DNA of 64,000 nucleotides. Source: Prevotella sp. DNF00663 (GTDB taxonomy: Bacteria; Bacteroidota; Bacteroidia; Bacteroidales; Bacteroidaceae). Location: the NCBI RefSeq assembly GCF_001553265.1, contig NZ_KQ960610.1, positions 36,881 through 100,880 of the forward strand, given 5' to 3'. Each line of letters begins with the position of its first letter. Position 1 is the stretch's first letter. The position numbers were made by a program, and so were the translations under genes. The notes under the pieces are model-generated. The model worked only from the letters and a program-made list of their open reading frames with translations, was not told the origin of the DNA and did no database searches. Below are positions 25,341-32,641 of this stretch, in pieces.

Positions 25341-26174
25341 TTAGTCGTAGAAGACGATGTCTATCTGGTGTCGGTCGCGTTTATCGCGCGGTGGCAGATC
25401 CATATAGTTGCCATACGCGATGCGACAAAGCTCTTCGGGATTGGACGGTCCTTCGAAGGTATGCCCCTCGAAGACGATGGGTTTGTGCGGAACCATGTAT
25501 TTCTTAGGGTTCTGCTCGTAGAACCATGCGCCGTAGGAGTGCATGTAGAGTTCGGGATTTCCAAAGCACCTACCGATGAGACGGAATGCAGGGAACACCA
25601 CATGATGGAGTGTCTGATAGGTCATCTGTGCCAAACGGGGGTGCGAACCGGCCAGATAGAGGTTGGTGTTGACCGACAGCTTGGCGGCCAGATGCTGTAA
25701 CCATGGAATCATGTGTCCCTCGTACGGGAAGATGTCGACGTGCAGTCCGCGGAATTTCTGGGCTTCGTGCATGCGCCGGTCTTTGCTGCCGGCTGCCGCG
25801 GTACTGCGGTTTTCGCTCTTCAGGTCGCGCAGACACGACCACTCTTTGTAGAATCCGGGGTCGGTATCGTTGTCTTGTAGCACGTATTGAGGATGTGGAT
25901 GCATCTTCAGATAGCGGCATAGTTTCTTGTAATCCTTGTAGCTCAACACCATGTCTATATCGTCATCCCATGGGATAAAGCCTCCGTGGCGCAGCGCACC
26001 GAGTATGTTTCCGCCGTCGAGTCGGCATGCCACGCCTATCTTCTGGGCCGTTTCTTGCAGGTAGATGGCCATGTCGAGCATGCGAAGTTGTGCCTGTCGC
26101 AGCACCGAACCGTCAGGATTGTAGTCGCGGCGTAGGGTCTCGTCGGTCTCGCCCGTGTTATATTGTTTCGTCAT
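25341..26174 (-). CDS. LicD family phosphotransferase (second)
   Basis: A 277-residue LicD/fukutin-fold protein with the signature GGNILGALRHGGFIPWDDDI and DMVLSYKDYKKL at about residues 53-85. It differs well beyond the signature from the first LicD at 11.6 kb, so the two are not a recent duplication. It lies 14 bases upstream of an IspD/TarI-type cytidylyltransferase, which would supply its CDP-linked donor, and 21 bases after a GT2 gene. Human FKTN and FKRP, which share this fold, use CDP-ribitol made by an IspD homologue, a useful parallel but not proof. Confidence 0.88.
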   Translation of the reverse strand: MTKQYNTGETDETLRRDYNPDGSVLRQAQLRMLDMAIYLQETAQKIGVACRLDGGNILGALRHGGFIPWDDDIDMVLSYKDYKKLCRYLKMHPHPQYVLQDNDTDPGFYKEWSCLRDLKSENRSTAAAGSKDRRMHEAQKFRGLHVDIFPYEGHMIPWLQHLAAKLSVNTNLYLAGSHPRLAQMTYQTLHHVVFPAFRLIGRCFGNPELYMHSYGAWFYEQNPKKYMVPHKPIVFEGHTFEGPSNPEELCRIAYGNYMDLPPRDKRDRHQIDIVFYD

Positions 26175-26195
26175 TTCAAGTCTGTTTTTGGCAAT

Positions 26196-27167
26196 TTACT
26201 TCTTCACCCAAAGGCGATAGTTGTACATTTGCATGATGGGATAGAGGAGGGCACGCAGCCATTTTACGATTCCACCACCCGGAGTTTGGAACAATCGGCT
26301 GCGATGTCGGATGAAAAAAGCGGTCAAACGAGCGTAGGCTATCAGCCCGTTGCCCAATTGTAAGCGAATGAGGCGGCATCCTTCGTCGTATATCCAAGTG
26401 TTCGGATGAATCTCACGAAACAGTGCTTGTCGGCCTCGGAAGTAGCGTTGCAGATGAGGTTTGGCCTTTGTGTAGTTGCAGAGTGACCATTTGAGGATGC
26501 GAAAGGCATTGCCTACAGTGGGTAGACTGCCACTGTATGCCACGTAGGTGGCCGCATTGGCATAGCGACGCTGGTGTACCAGTACCTTGTCTACAAATAC
26601 AATGCTGTCGAAAGCGGCTGCCGTCATGCCTAGAATGGCATCGTAAAGCGAGATGCCATAGATAGGATTATCTTGGGGTAACAGCTCTATCAAGCGACGA
26701 TTGATGAGCATGGTGTGACCGGGAAGGCTGGCAAAAAGCAATCGGATGAGGCTGGTGTTGGGACGACGGGCATCGAACGAGGCAAACGAACCGTCTTCAG
26801 AGAAAGGCTTGGAAAAGCAACTACACAGCAAATGGTCGCCAATGGCCACTGCTTGTTGCTCAAGTTTGGTAGGCTCCCACAGGTCGTCTTGGTCGCAGAT
26901 AGCAATCAAATCACCAGTGGCTTTGCGTAGTGCACCGAAGAAATTGGAGTTGACGCCCTGCCCATCTTCATTCACACATACCTTGATAAACGGATAGTTG
27001 GCGGCATATTCTTGCAATATGGCCATGGTGCGGTCGGTGGAATGGTCGTCTTGAATGATAATCTCGTCGGGCAGTAGAGTTTGGGTGACAAGCGTATCTA
27101 ACTGTTCTTTCAAAAACAGTTCGCCATTATAGGTGCACATCACCACTGAGATACGCTTTTTATCCAT
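26196..27167 (-). CDS. family 2 glycosyltransferase
   Basis: A 323-residue GT-A enzyme: ISVVMCTYNGELFLKEQLDT, IIIQDDHSTDRTMAIL, GDLIAICDQDDLWEPTKLEQ (DxD-type motif) and LPGHTMLINRRLIELL. It resembles the rhamnosyl/galactosyltransferases of O-antigen and capsule loci (WcaA-like). It is first in the second leftward cluster and has a good promoter overlapping that of the divergent flippase. It probably builds the repeat unit that the LicD then decorates. Confidence 0.88.
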   Translation of the reverse strand: MDKKRISVVMCTYNGELFLKEQLDTLVTQTLLPDEIIIQDDHSTDRTMAILQEYAANYPFIKVCVNEDGQGVNSNFFGALRKATGDLIAICDQDDLWEPTKLEQQAVAIGDHLLCSCFSKPFSEDGSFASFDARRPNTSLIRLLFASLPGHTMLINRRLIELLPQDNPIYGISLYDAILGMTAAAFDSIVFVDKVLVHQRRYANAATYVAYSGSLPTVGNAFRILKWSLCNYTKAKPHLQRYFRGRQALFREIHPNTWIYDEGCRLIRLQLGNGLIAYARLTAFFIRHRSRLFQTPGGGIVKWLRALLYPIMQMYNYRLWVKK

Positions 27168-27203
27168 TGTTTTTCGCCCCTAAACACGGGTATTGGTTTC
27201 ATG

Positions 27204-27234
27204 CAAAAGTACCATTAATATTTTAATATTCAAA
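27204..27234 (-). promoter_or_regulatory. promoter of the second licD cluster
   Basis: On the minus strand: TTTG (27231-27234), 19 bases, then TACTTTTG (27204-27211). This is a full match to the Bacteroides -33/-7 consensus, 37 bases before the GT2 start. Confidence 0.72.
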
Positions 27235-27251
27235 AGAATTTACTACTTTTG
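27221..27251 (+). promoter_or_regulatory. promoter of the flippase gene
   Basis: TACTTTTG at 27244-27251 with TTTT at 27221-27224, 19 bases apart. It overlaps the divergent promoter's -33 region, so the two transcripts compete or share a regulator. Confidence 0.6.
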
Positions 27252-27287
27252 TAGCTTGAAGCAAGACTCGAAATAACACTGATTTAC

Positions 27288-28721
27288 ATGAGTTCATTGA
27301 AAGAAAAAACCGCCAAGGGATTGTTTTGGGGAGCCGTGAACAGTGGCTCTACCCAATTGTTGAATGTTGTTATTGGTGTTTGTCTGGCTCGTTTGCTTGA
27401 TTTGTCTGATTATGGTATCGTGGGTATGTTGACCATCTTTACGGCCATCGCAGGCAATTTGCAGGACAGCGGGTTCTCTACTGCTCTCATCAATCTGCCC
27501 AAGATACGGAATCGCGACTATAACTCCGTGTTTTGGTTTGGCGTCTCGGTGAGCATTACGCTGTATGTAATTCTGTTTTTCGGTGCGCCGTTGATAGCCG
27601 ATTTCTTCCATCAACCCTGCCTGATACCGTTGTCCAGATTCATCTTTCTCACCTTTGTACTGGCCTCGCTGGGCATTCCTCATAGTGCCTATATGATTCG
27701 AAACTTCATGAATAAGGAGAAGGCCATCATGGGATTTGTGGCCTTGGTGGTGTCGGGAACAGTAGGTATTGTGTTGGCTTTCAATGGTTATGGCTATTGG
27801 AGCTTGGCTTGGCAACAGTTTCTCTTCATCCTTGTCTTGGATTTAGGCCGGCTGTATTATACACGCTGGTTGCCCACCTTTGAGTTCGATTTTGCCCCTA
27901 TCCGCTCTATGTTCAGTTTCAGTAACAAGATATTGATAACGACAATGATCGGCACCATCAGCAATAACTTTCTCACATTCATATTCGGTCATCTCTTTAC
28001 GGCGAAGACAGTGGGTAGTTTTACGCAGGCTTATAAGTGGGATACGATGGGTTATTCGCTCATCTCGAACACCGTAGCACAGGTGGCTCAGCCTGTTTTT
28101 GCGCAGGTGGGAGATGATAGGAGCAGGCTTAAAGGCGTGTTCCGGAAGATGATGCGGTTCACGGCTTTCCTCTCATTCCCGTTGATGTTCGGGCTTTGCA
28201 TCGTCTCGCGGGAGTTTATCGTCGTCACGATCGGAGCGAAATGGATGGCCAGTGTGCCGCTGTTACAGATACTATGCGTGAGCGGTGCGTTCTTTCCTTT
28301 CTATACATTGTATCAAAATTTGGCCATCAGTCATTCGCGTTCCGACATTCTGATGTGGTGTAATGTGGGGCAAATCGCCTTGCAACTCATTTTGATATTG
28401 GTGTCGTCGCCCTATGGTATACAGGCGATGGTCGTGGTATATTCCTTGTTCAATATCGTGTGGTTGGGTGTATGGCAGTGTGTTGCCAAGCGTTTGGCCG
28501 GCATTGCCCTACTCGAATTGCTCCGCGACGTAGCGCCCTTCTTCCTCGCGTCAGTGGTGGTGATGGGGCTGACCTATGTCGTTACGCTGCCTATCCGTCC
28601 TCTTCTGCTTTTGCTTATCGTCAGAATCGTGCTGGCAGGTGGTCTCTATTTCGCCGTCATGAAAGTGGCTCATGTCGCCATTCTGGAAGAGAGTATGGGG
28701 TATTTGAGGAAAAGGCGGTAA
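27288..28721 (+). CDS. Wzx-like lipopolysaccharide/oligosaccharide flippase (MOP family)
   Basis: A 477-residue membrane protein with about twelve to fourteen hydrophobic segments. The opening KEKTAKGLFWGAVNSGSTQL, followed by GVCLARLLDLSDYGIVGML and FQDSGF-like LQDSGFSTALI, is typical of WzxC-type polysaccharide flippases. It would move lipid-linked repeat units across the inner membrane. It is divergent from the second LicD cluster and may export that cluster's product. No Wzy polymerase is in the window. A two-way terminator follows 38 bases after the stop. Confidence 0.88.
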   Translation: MSSLKEKTAKGLFWGAVNSGSTQLLNVVIGVCLARLLDLSDYGIVGMLTIFTAIAGNLQDSGFSTALINLPKIRNRDYNSVFWFGVSVSITLYVILFFGAPLIADFFHQPCLIPLSRFIFLTFVLASLGIPHSAYMIRNFMNKEKAIMGFVALVVSGTVGIVLAFNGYGYWSLAWQQFLFILVLDLGRLYYTRWLPTFEFDFAPIRSMFSFSNKILITTMIGTISNNFLTFIFGHLFTAKTVGSFTQAYKWDTMGYSLISNTVAQVAQPVFAQVGDDRSRLKGVFRKMMRFTAFLSFPLMFGLCIVSREFIVVTIGAKWMASVPLLQILCVSGAFFPFYTLYQNLAISHSRSDILMWCNVGQIALQLILILVSSPYGIQAMVVVYSLFNIVWLGVWQCVAKRLAGIALLELLRDVAPFFLASVVVMGLTYVVTLPIRPLLLLLIVRIVLAGGLYFAVMKVAHVAILEESMGYLRKRR

Positions 28722-28758
28722 GAATAAGAGGTTTTATGTCTTATACATAATAAAGGTG

Positions 28759-28799
28759 AAAAAGTGGAATCATGCTGTTATGCACGATTCCACTTTTTG
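28759..28799. terminator. bidirectional terminator between the flippase gene and glnN
   Basis: AAAAAGTGGAATC-TGC pairs with GCA-GATTCCACTTTTT around a TGTTA loop; A-run on the left, T-run on the right. It serves the two convergent genes. Confidence 0.85.
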
Positions 28800-28823
28800 T
28801 GTTCGGTCGCTCAATAGTGCTTT

Positions 28824-31013
28824 TTATCTGATAAACATGAGTTCGCGGAACTTCGGCAGCGTCCAGAGTTCGTCGGCGACAATCAGTTCCAGCTTGTCTA
28901 TCTGATAGCGTATCTCCTCCATTTTGGGAGCTATGTTGTCGTGATAAGCGATGGCTTTCTCGCGCTCGCAGTCTATCTTGTTGGCCACTTTGCGCTCGTT
29001 GATGAGTTCTTCCACCTTTGTTTCGATGGCTTGGGTGCGCTCTGCTATCTCGCGGATAATCTTCAAGTTGCGCTCAGAGAGCTTCAAGGCCTCCTCGCGC
29101 CCGAAGATGTCGATCATGTTCTGCACGTTCTTAGCCAACTGGCTCTGGTAATGTGTGGCCACGGGGATGATATGATTCATGGTCAAGTCGCCTATGACGC
29201 GCGCCTCTATCTGTATTTTCTTGGTGTAGGTTTCCCACTTCACCTCGTTGCGTGCTCCCAGTTCGTTGCGTTTCATCACGTTCATCGACTCGAACATCTT
29301 GATGCTCGAGTCGTCCATGTAGCGGTCGAAGACCACCGGGCAAGACGTCTCGCAGTCCAATCCGCGCTTTTTGGCCTCTTCCACCCATTCGTCACTGTAT
29401 CCGTTTCCGTCGAAGTGAATAGGCTTGCAAGTGCGTATGTCCTCGCGAATCACGTCGATGATGGCTCCGTTCTTGCTCTCGCCCTTGGCGATGAGGGCGT
29501 CCACGCGCTCTTTGAAGTTGGTCAATGCCTCGGCCACAGCTGTGTTCAGCACAATCATAGACGACGCACAATTGGCTTCGGAACCTACTGCGCGGAACTC
29601 AAAGCGGTTTCCGGTGAAGGCAAAGGGGCTTGTACGGTTGCGGTCGGTATTGTCTATCATCAGTTCGGGTATTTCCGGAATGTCGAGCTTGAAGCCTTTT
29701 TTGCCGGCTACGGTGAACAGTTCGTCCTTGTCGGCTTTCTCGATATGCTCCAGCAGATCGGTGAGCTGCTTGCCCAAGAAACTGGAGATGATGGCGGGGG
29801 GAGCCTCGTTTCCGCCCAGTCGATGGGCGTTGGTGGCACTCATGATGCTGGCTTTGAGTACGCCGTTGTGGCGATAAACGCCCATCAGCGTCTCTACGAT
29901 AAAGACCACGAAACGCAGGTTGTCTTCCGAATTTTTGCCTGCTGCATGCAGCAACACGCCCGTGTCGGTGGTCAGGCTCCAGTTGTTATGCTTGCCCGAA
30001 CCGTTGACTCCGGCGAAAGGCTTTTCGTGCAGGAGGGCACGGAAACCGTGTTTGCGAGCCACACGTTTCATGAGCGACATGAGTAGCATGTTGTGGTCGA
30101 CAGCCAGATTACACTCCTCAAAGATGGGTGCCAGCTCAAATTGGTTGGGAGCCACCTCGTTGTGGCGTGTCTTACAGGGAATACCCAGTTCGAGAGCTTG
30201 TACTTCCAAATCCTTCATGAAGGCTTGCACGCGCTCCGGAATGGTTCCGAAGTAGTGGTCTTCCATCTGTTGATTCTTTGCGGAGTCGTGTCCCATGAGG
30301 GTGCGACCGGTCAACATAAGATCCGGACGAGCCAAGTAGAGGCTGTCGTCGACGAGGAAATATTCTTGTTCCCAGCCAAGATTGGTCTGCACTTTCTTCA
30401 CTTTCGGGTCGAAATACCGGCACACGGCCGTGGCAGCCACGTCGATGGCGTGGAGCGAGCGCAGCAGGGGAGCCTTGTAGTCGAGCGCCTCGCCGGTGTA
30501 AGAGATGAAGATCGTCGGGATACAGAGGGTGTCGTCGATGATGAAGACCGGCGATGTGGGATCCCAAGCCGAATATCCGCGCGCCTCGAACGTATTGCGT
30601 ATACCGCCGTTGGGGAATGAACTGGCGTCGGGTTCCTGCTGTACGAGCAGCTTGCCGGAGAACTCTTCGAGCATACCACCCTTGCCGTCGTGTTCCACAA
30701 AGGCGTCGTGTTTCTCGGCAGTACCCTCGGTCAGGGGTTGAAACCAGTGGGTGTAGTGGGTTACACCGCACTCCTTGGCCCATTTCTTCATGCCGTGTGC
30801 CACCGCGTCGGCGATGCCACGATCCAGTCGTGCGCCGTTGTCCATCACGTCGATGAGCTTATTGTATACGTCGGTGGGCAGATACTTGTACATCTTGGCA
30901 CGGTTGAAGACGTACTTGCCGAAGTACTCGGAAGGGCGTTCTTTGGGTAACTCTACCTCGACCGGCTTCTTTCTGAAGGCCTCGGCCACAACCTCAAATC
31001 TTAAATTCGTCAT
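28824..31013 (-). CDS. glnN: glutamine synthetase type III
   Basis: A 729-residue type III glutamine synthetase, the large form (about 700-730 residues) usual in Bacteroidales. It makes glutamine from glutamate, ammonia and ATP. Seen: THWFQPLTEGTAEKHDAF, NGGIRNTFEARGYSAWD, NQFELAPIFEECNLAVDHN, and GVNGSGKHNNWSL, the catalytic NGSGxHxN motif. A long open frame on the opposite strand (28941-30086) is a shadow of its codon usage. It stands as a single gene with a two-way terminator behind it. I found no convincing promoter box in the 60 bases before the start. Confidence 0.96.
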   Translation of the reverse strand: MTNLRFEVVAEAFRKKPVEVELPKERPSEYFGKYVFNRAKMYKYLPTDVYNKLIDVMDNGARLDRGIADAVAHGMKKWAKECGVTHYTHWFQPLTEGTAEKHDAFVEHDGKGGMLEEFSGKLLVQQEPDASSFPNGGIRNTFEARGYSAWDPTSPVFIIDDTLCIPTIFISYTGEALDYKAPLLRSLHAIDVAATAVCRYFDPKVKKVQTNLGWEQEYFLVDDSLYLARPDLMLTGRTLMGHDSAKNQQMEDHYFGTIPERVQAFMKDLEVQALELGIPCKTRHNEVAPNQFELAPIFEECNLAVDHNMLLMSLMKRVARKHGFRALLHEKPFAGVNGSGKHNNWSLTTDTGVLLHAAGKNSEDNLRFVVFIVETLMGVYRHNGVLKASIMSATNAHRLGGNEAPPAIISSFLGKQLTDLLEHIEKADKDELFTVAGKKGFKLDIPEIPELMIDNTDRNRTSPFAFTGNRFEFRAVGSEANCASSMIVLNTAVAEALTNFKERVDALIAKGESKNGAIIDVIREDIRTCKPIHFDGNGYSDEWVEEAKKRGLDCETSCPVVFDRYMDDSSIKMFESMNVMKRNELGARNEVKWETYTKKIQIEARVIGDLTMNHIIPVATHYQSQLAKNVQNMIDIFGREEALKLSERNLKIIREIAERTQAIETKVEELINERKVANKIDCEREKAIAYHDNIAPKMEEIRYQIDKLELIVADELWTLPKFRELMFIR

Positions 31014-31075
31014 ATCCTCTTATTGCTATTTGTTTCCTATTCGGTCTCTATCTCTTGATACTTGGTGGCAGAAAA

Positions 31076-31109
31076 CGAAAAAGGATTCTCATGGGCGCAT
31101 GAGAATCCG
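31076..31109 (-). terminator. terminator of the DUF4250 gene
   Basis: GGATTCTCATG (31083-31093) pairs perfectly with CATGAGAATCC (31098-31108) around a four-base loop, followed on the minus strand by TTTTT. It separates the DUF4250 transcript from glnN. Confidence 0.88.
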
Positions 31110-31119
31110 TATCCGATAT

Positions 31120-31299
31120 TTACCAGAATTTATTGTTTACTTCGCTATATTCGAAACCGGCTGTGGCCAGTTTGGCTACCAATGCTGTTCGATCTACGTC
31201 CATGTCGTCGCATAGCTCGTCGAGCGAACTGTAGTTGTCGCGCAACAACATATTGACCGTACTGAACAATATCATTGGATCTTGGGGTAATTTATCCAT
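31120..31299 (-). CDS. DUF4250 domain protein
   Basis: A 59-residue protein, MDKLPQDPMILFSTVNMLLR, then SSLDELCDDMDVDRTALVAK and a final NNKFW. This matches DUF4250, small proteins of unknown function common in Bacteroidales and Firmicutes. The SSLDELC..MDVD part looks like a short helix-turn-helix. I use the ATG at 31299; the frame is open upstream to 31467, past the -7 promoter box, and is not coding there. It has its own promoter and terminator. Confidence 0.85.
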   Translation of the reverse strand: MDKLPQDPMILFSTVNMLLRDNYSSLDELCDDMDVDRTALVAKLATAGFEYSEVNNKFW

Positions 31300-31326
31300 C
31301 TTTCGACAGTATGTTAGAATCAGATG

Positions 31327-31334
31327 CAAAGTTA
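31327..31334 (-). promoter_or_regulatory. -7 promoter element for the DUF4250 gene
   Basis: TAACTTTGCATC on the minus strand fits TAnnTTTG, 28 bases before the ATG. No TTTG at -33. Confidence 0.55.
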
Positions 31335-31796
31335 CAAAATAAAGATGAGATTTGTTGTTACTGTCACCAAAAAACGTTATGCATGTTTTTCTAGCTCTAA
31401 ATAAAATTCTGCCATGTGTGTGGGCGAAGGGCATCCGACCGTATGACTTGTCACTTTTCCCTCCCAACTCGTCAGTTTGTTTACTTTTTGTCCATTTCCT
31501 TGGAACTTATCGATGTTTTTCCTAACTTGCGTCATGAATTGGGCAAACAGTATTTTTCGACCTTTATATAACCGTAATCAGTATGAATGTGATACTGACC
31601 TGTCTGATATATTTATCAGGCTGTCCATTATCGCAGCCTGTTCATGGTCTCTGTAATTCTCTGAAGACTCCCTACGCCGTCGATAGACTTTAATCGACCG
31701 GTAGACGACTCTGCCGTCTGATTGAGATATTCTATATACTTACAGTAATTATTTTCCGAAAAATTGAAACACAGAAATAATGAATAAATAATGATA
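31335..31796. other. non-coding gap before the island
   Basis: No gene is seen. It includes a small dyad (CAGGCTG and CAGCCTG, about 31618-31641) and short palindromic words (GTCGATAGACTTTAATCGAC). The island's left repeat begins at 31797. Confidence 0.5.
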
Positions 31797-32299
31797 ATCC
31801 TTTTTATATCCAGCTTGTTAAGTGGGTATCAGGGGAGAGTAGAAGTTAAAGGGAAAAGGAATCAAAGCAAAGAAATACATTCTATAAGAACAAGGTGTGT
31901 CCGTAGAAAAATGAAAAAAGAGAACTTTAATTTCTTTATCAAGCGATTTATGAAGGATTCTACCTTTCAGAGGAGTCGTTTTGTTTTTCCACTTATAATT
32001 AAGACGTACGATCCTGATACCGATAGTTTTGCTGTCGAAGTAATCAGCGAAAAAAAGTGGAAGTTTAAGGATTTGTCAAATTTGCCCGACAATTACTTTG
32101 TGACGATAAATCGTATTTAGTGGAAATAATAGATGAAAGTACTTGATGCAACAGACTGTGTATGAAGAGAATAATAAGAAATTGAAGAAAAGAAAGAGGC
32201 AGATGGGAAATCGCACGTCAAGTTTTGTTTGTGAAATCGCATGTCGCCTTTAGCTATATATAATTTTAAGAGTTTGTTAAAACCGCTCGATAAAGTTAT
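31797..32299 (+). repeat. left copy of the island-bracketing repeat
   Basis: 31797-31910 matches 38656-38770, and 32097-32299 matches 38848-39049, both in direct orientation and with scattered differences. Between them this copy has about 185 bases that the right copy lacks. The first segment corresponds to the end of an IS5-like transposase gene and its downstream flank. Confidence 0.8.
31911..32146 (+). pseudogene. DUF4348-like protein, internally deleted remnant (left copy)
   Basis: From the ATG at 31911 the frame reads KKENFNFFIKRFMKDSTFQR, SRFVFPLIIKTYDPDTDSF and WKFKDLSNL, which resembles the N-terminal half of DUF4348 proteins of Bacteroidales. At TTTGTGACGATAAAT (32097-32111) it joins, out of frame, the gene's C-terminal end (DDKSYLVEIIDEST, stop 32146), and the N-terminal frame stops at 32120. 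The right copy (38784-38897) keeps the missing C-terminal half. The family name is from memory of motifs; the split is seen directly. Confidence 0.65.
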
Positions 32300-32312
32300 A
32301 TATTGAATCGGC

Positions 32313-32414
32313 ATGGATATAGCAGGAAAGGAAATGGTTAAAGATCTTGCCAAGCCTAATGTTGACGGCGAAGGACATTGGGTAAAGAAGATGGGCAAGT
32401 TACACTTCGGATAC
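32313..32414 (+). pseudogene. IS5-like transposase fragment, 102 bases
   Basis: Encodes MDIAGKEMVKDLAKPNVDGE and HWVKKMGKLHFGY, collinear with the same 102 bases inside the right-hand transposase remnant (38190-38291). It sits downstream of the left repeat, out of its original order, so the left copy has been rearranged. Confidence 0.8.
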
Positions 32415-32579
32415 TTAATTGTACGCATCACACATTTTCTTGATAAATCAATCGAACAACATGTTTTTTCTGAATATTGCTTACACACGGTGTCTGGATA
32501 CAGCTTTTACCATGCAGTAACAACAGCACATTCGAGATGCACCGAGGACAAAGTCGTGATAAAATACCTATTTTAAGGT

Positions 32580-32611
32580 ATTGTAAGCAAAATTCCTTTT
32601 AGGTAATTTTG
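32580..32611 (+). promoter_or_regulatory. promoter of the island susC
   Basis: ATTG (32580-32583), 20 bases, TAATTTTG (32604-32611), then 30 bases to the ATG. It fits the Bacteroidetes promoter pattern with one mismatch in the -33 box. Confidence 0.6.
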
Positions 32612-32641
32612 CACTTGTAAAAAAAATAAAAATATTCAAAC

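Noticed and set aside
28941..30086. A 381-codon open frame on the strand opposite glnN
   Set aside because: It lies wholly within a clear glutamine synthetase gene, resembles no family, and arises from the regular third-base pattern of glnN.
31618..31641. CAGGCTG/CAGCCTG dyad as a terminator
   Set aside because: There is no T-run after it and no gene ends nearby on either strand.
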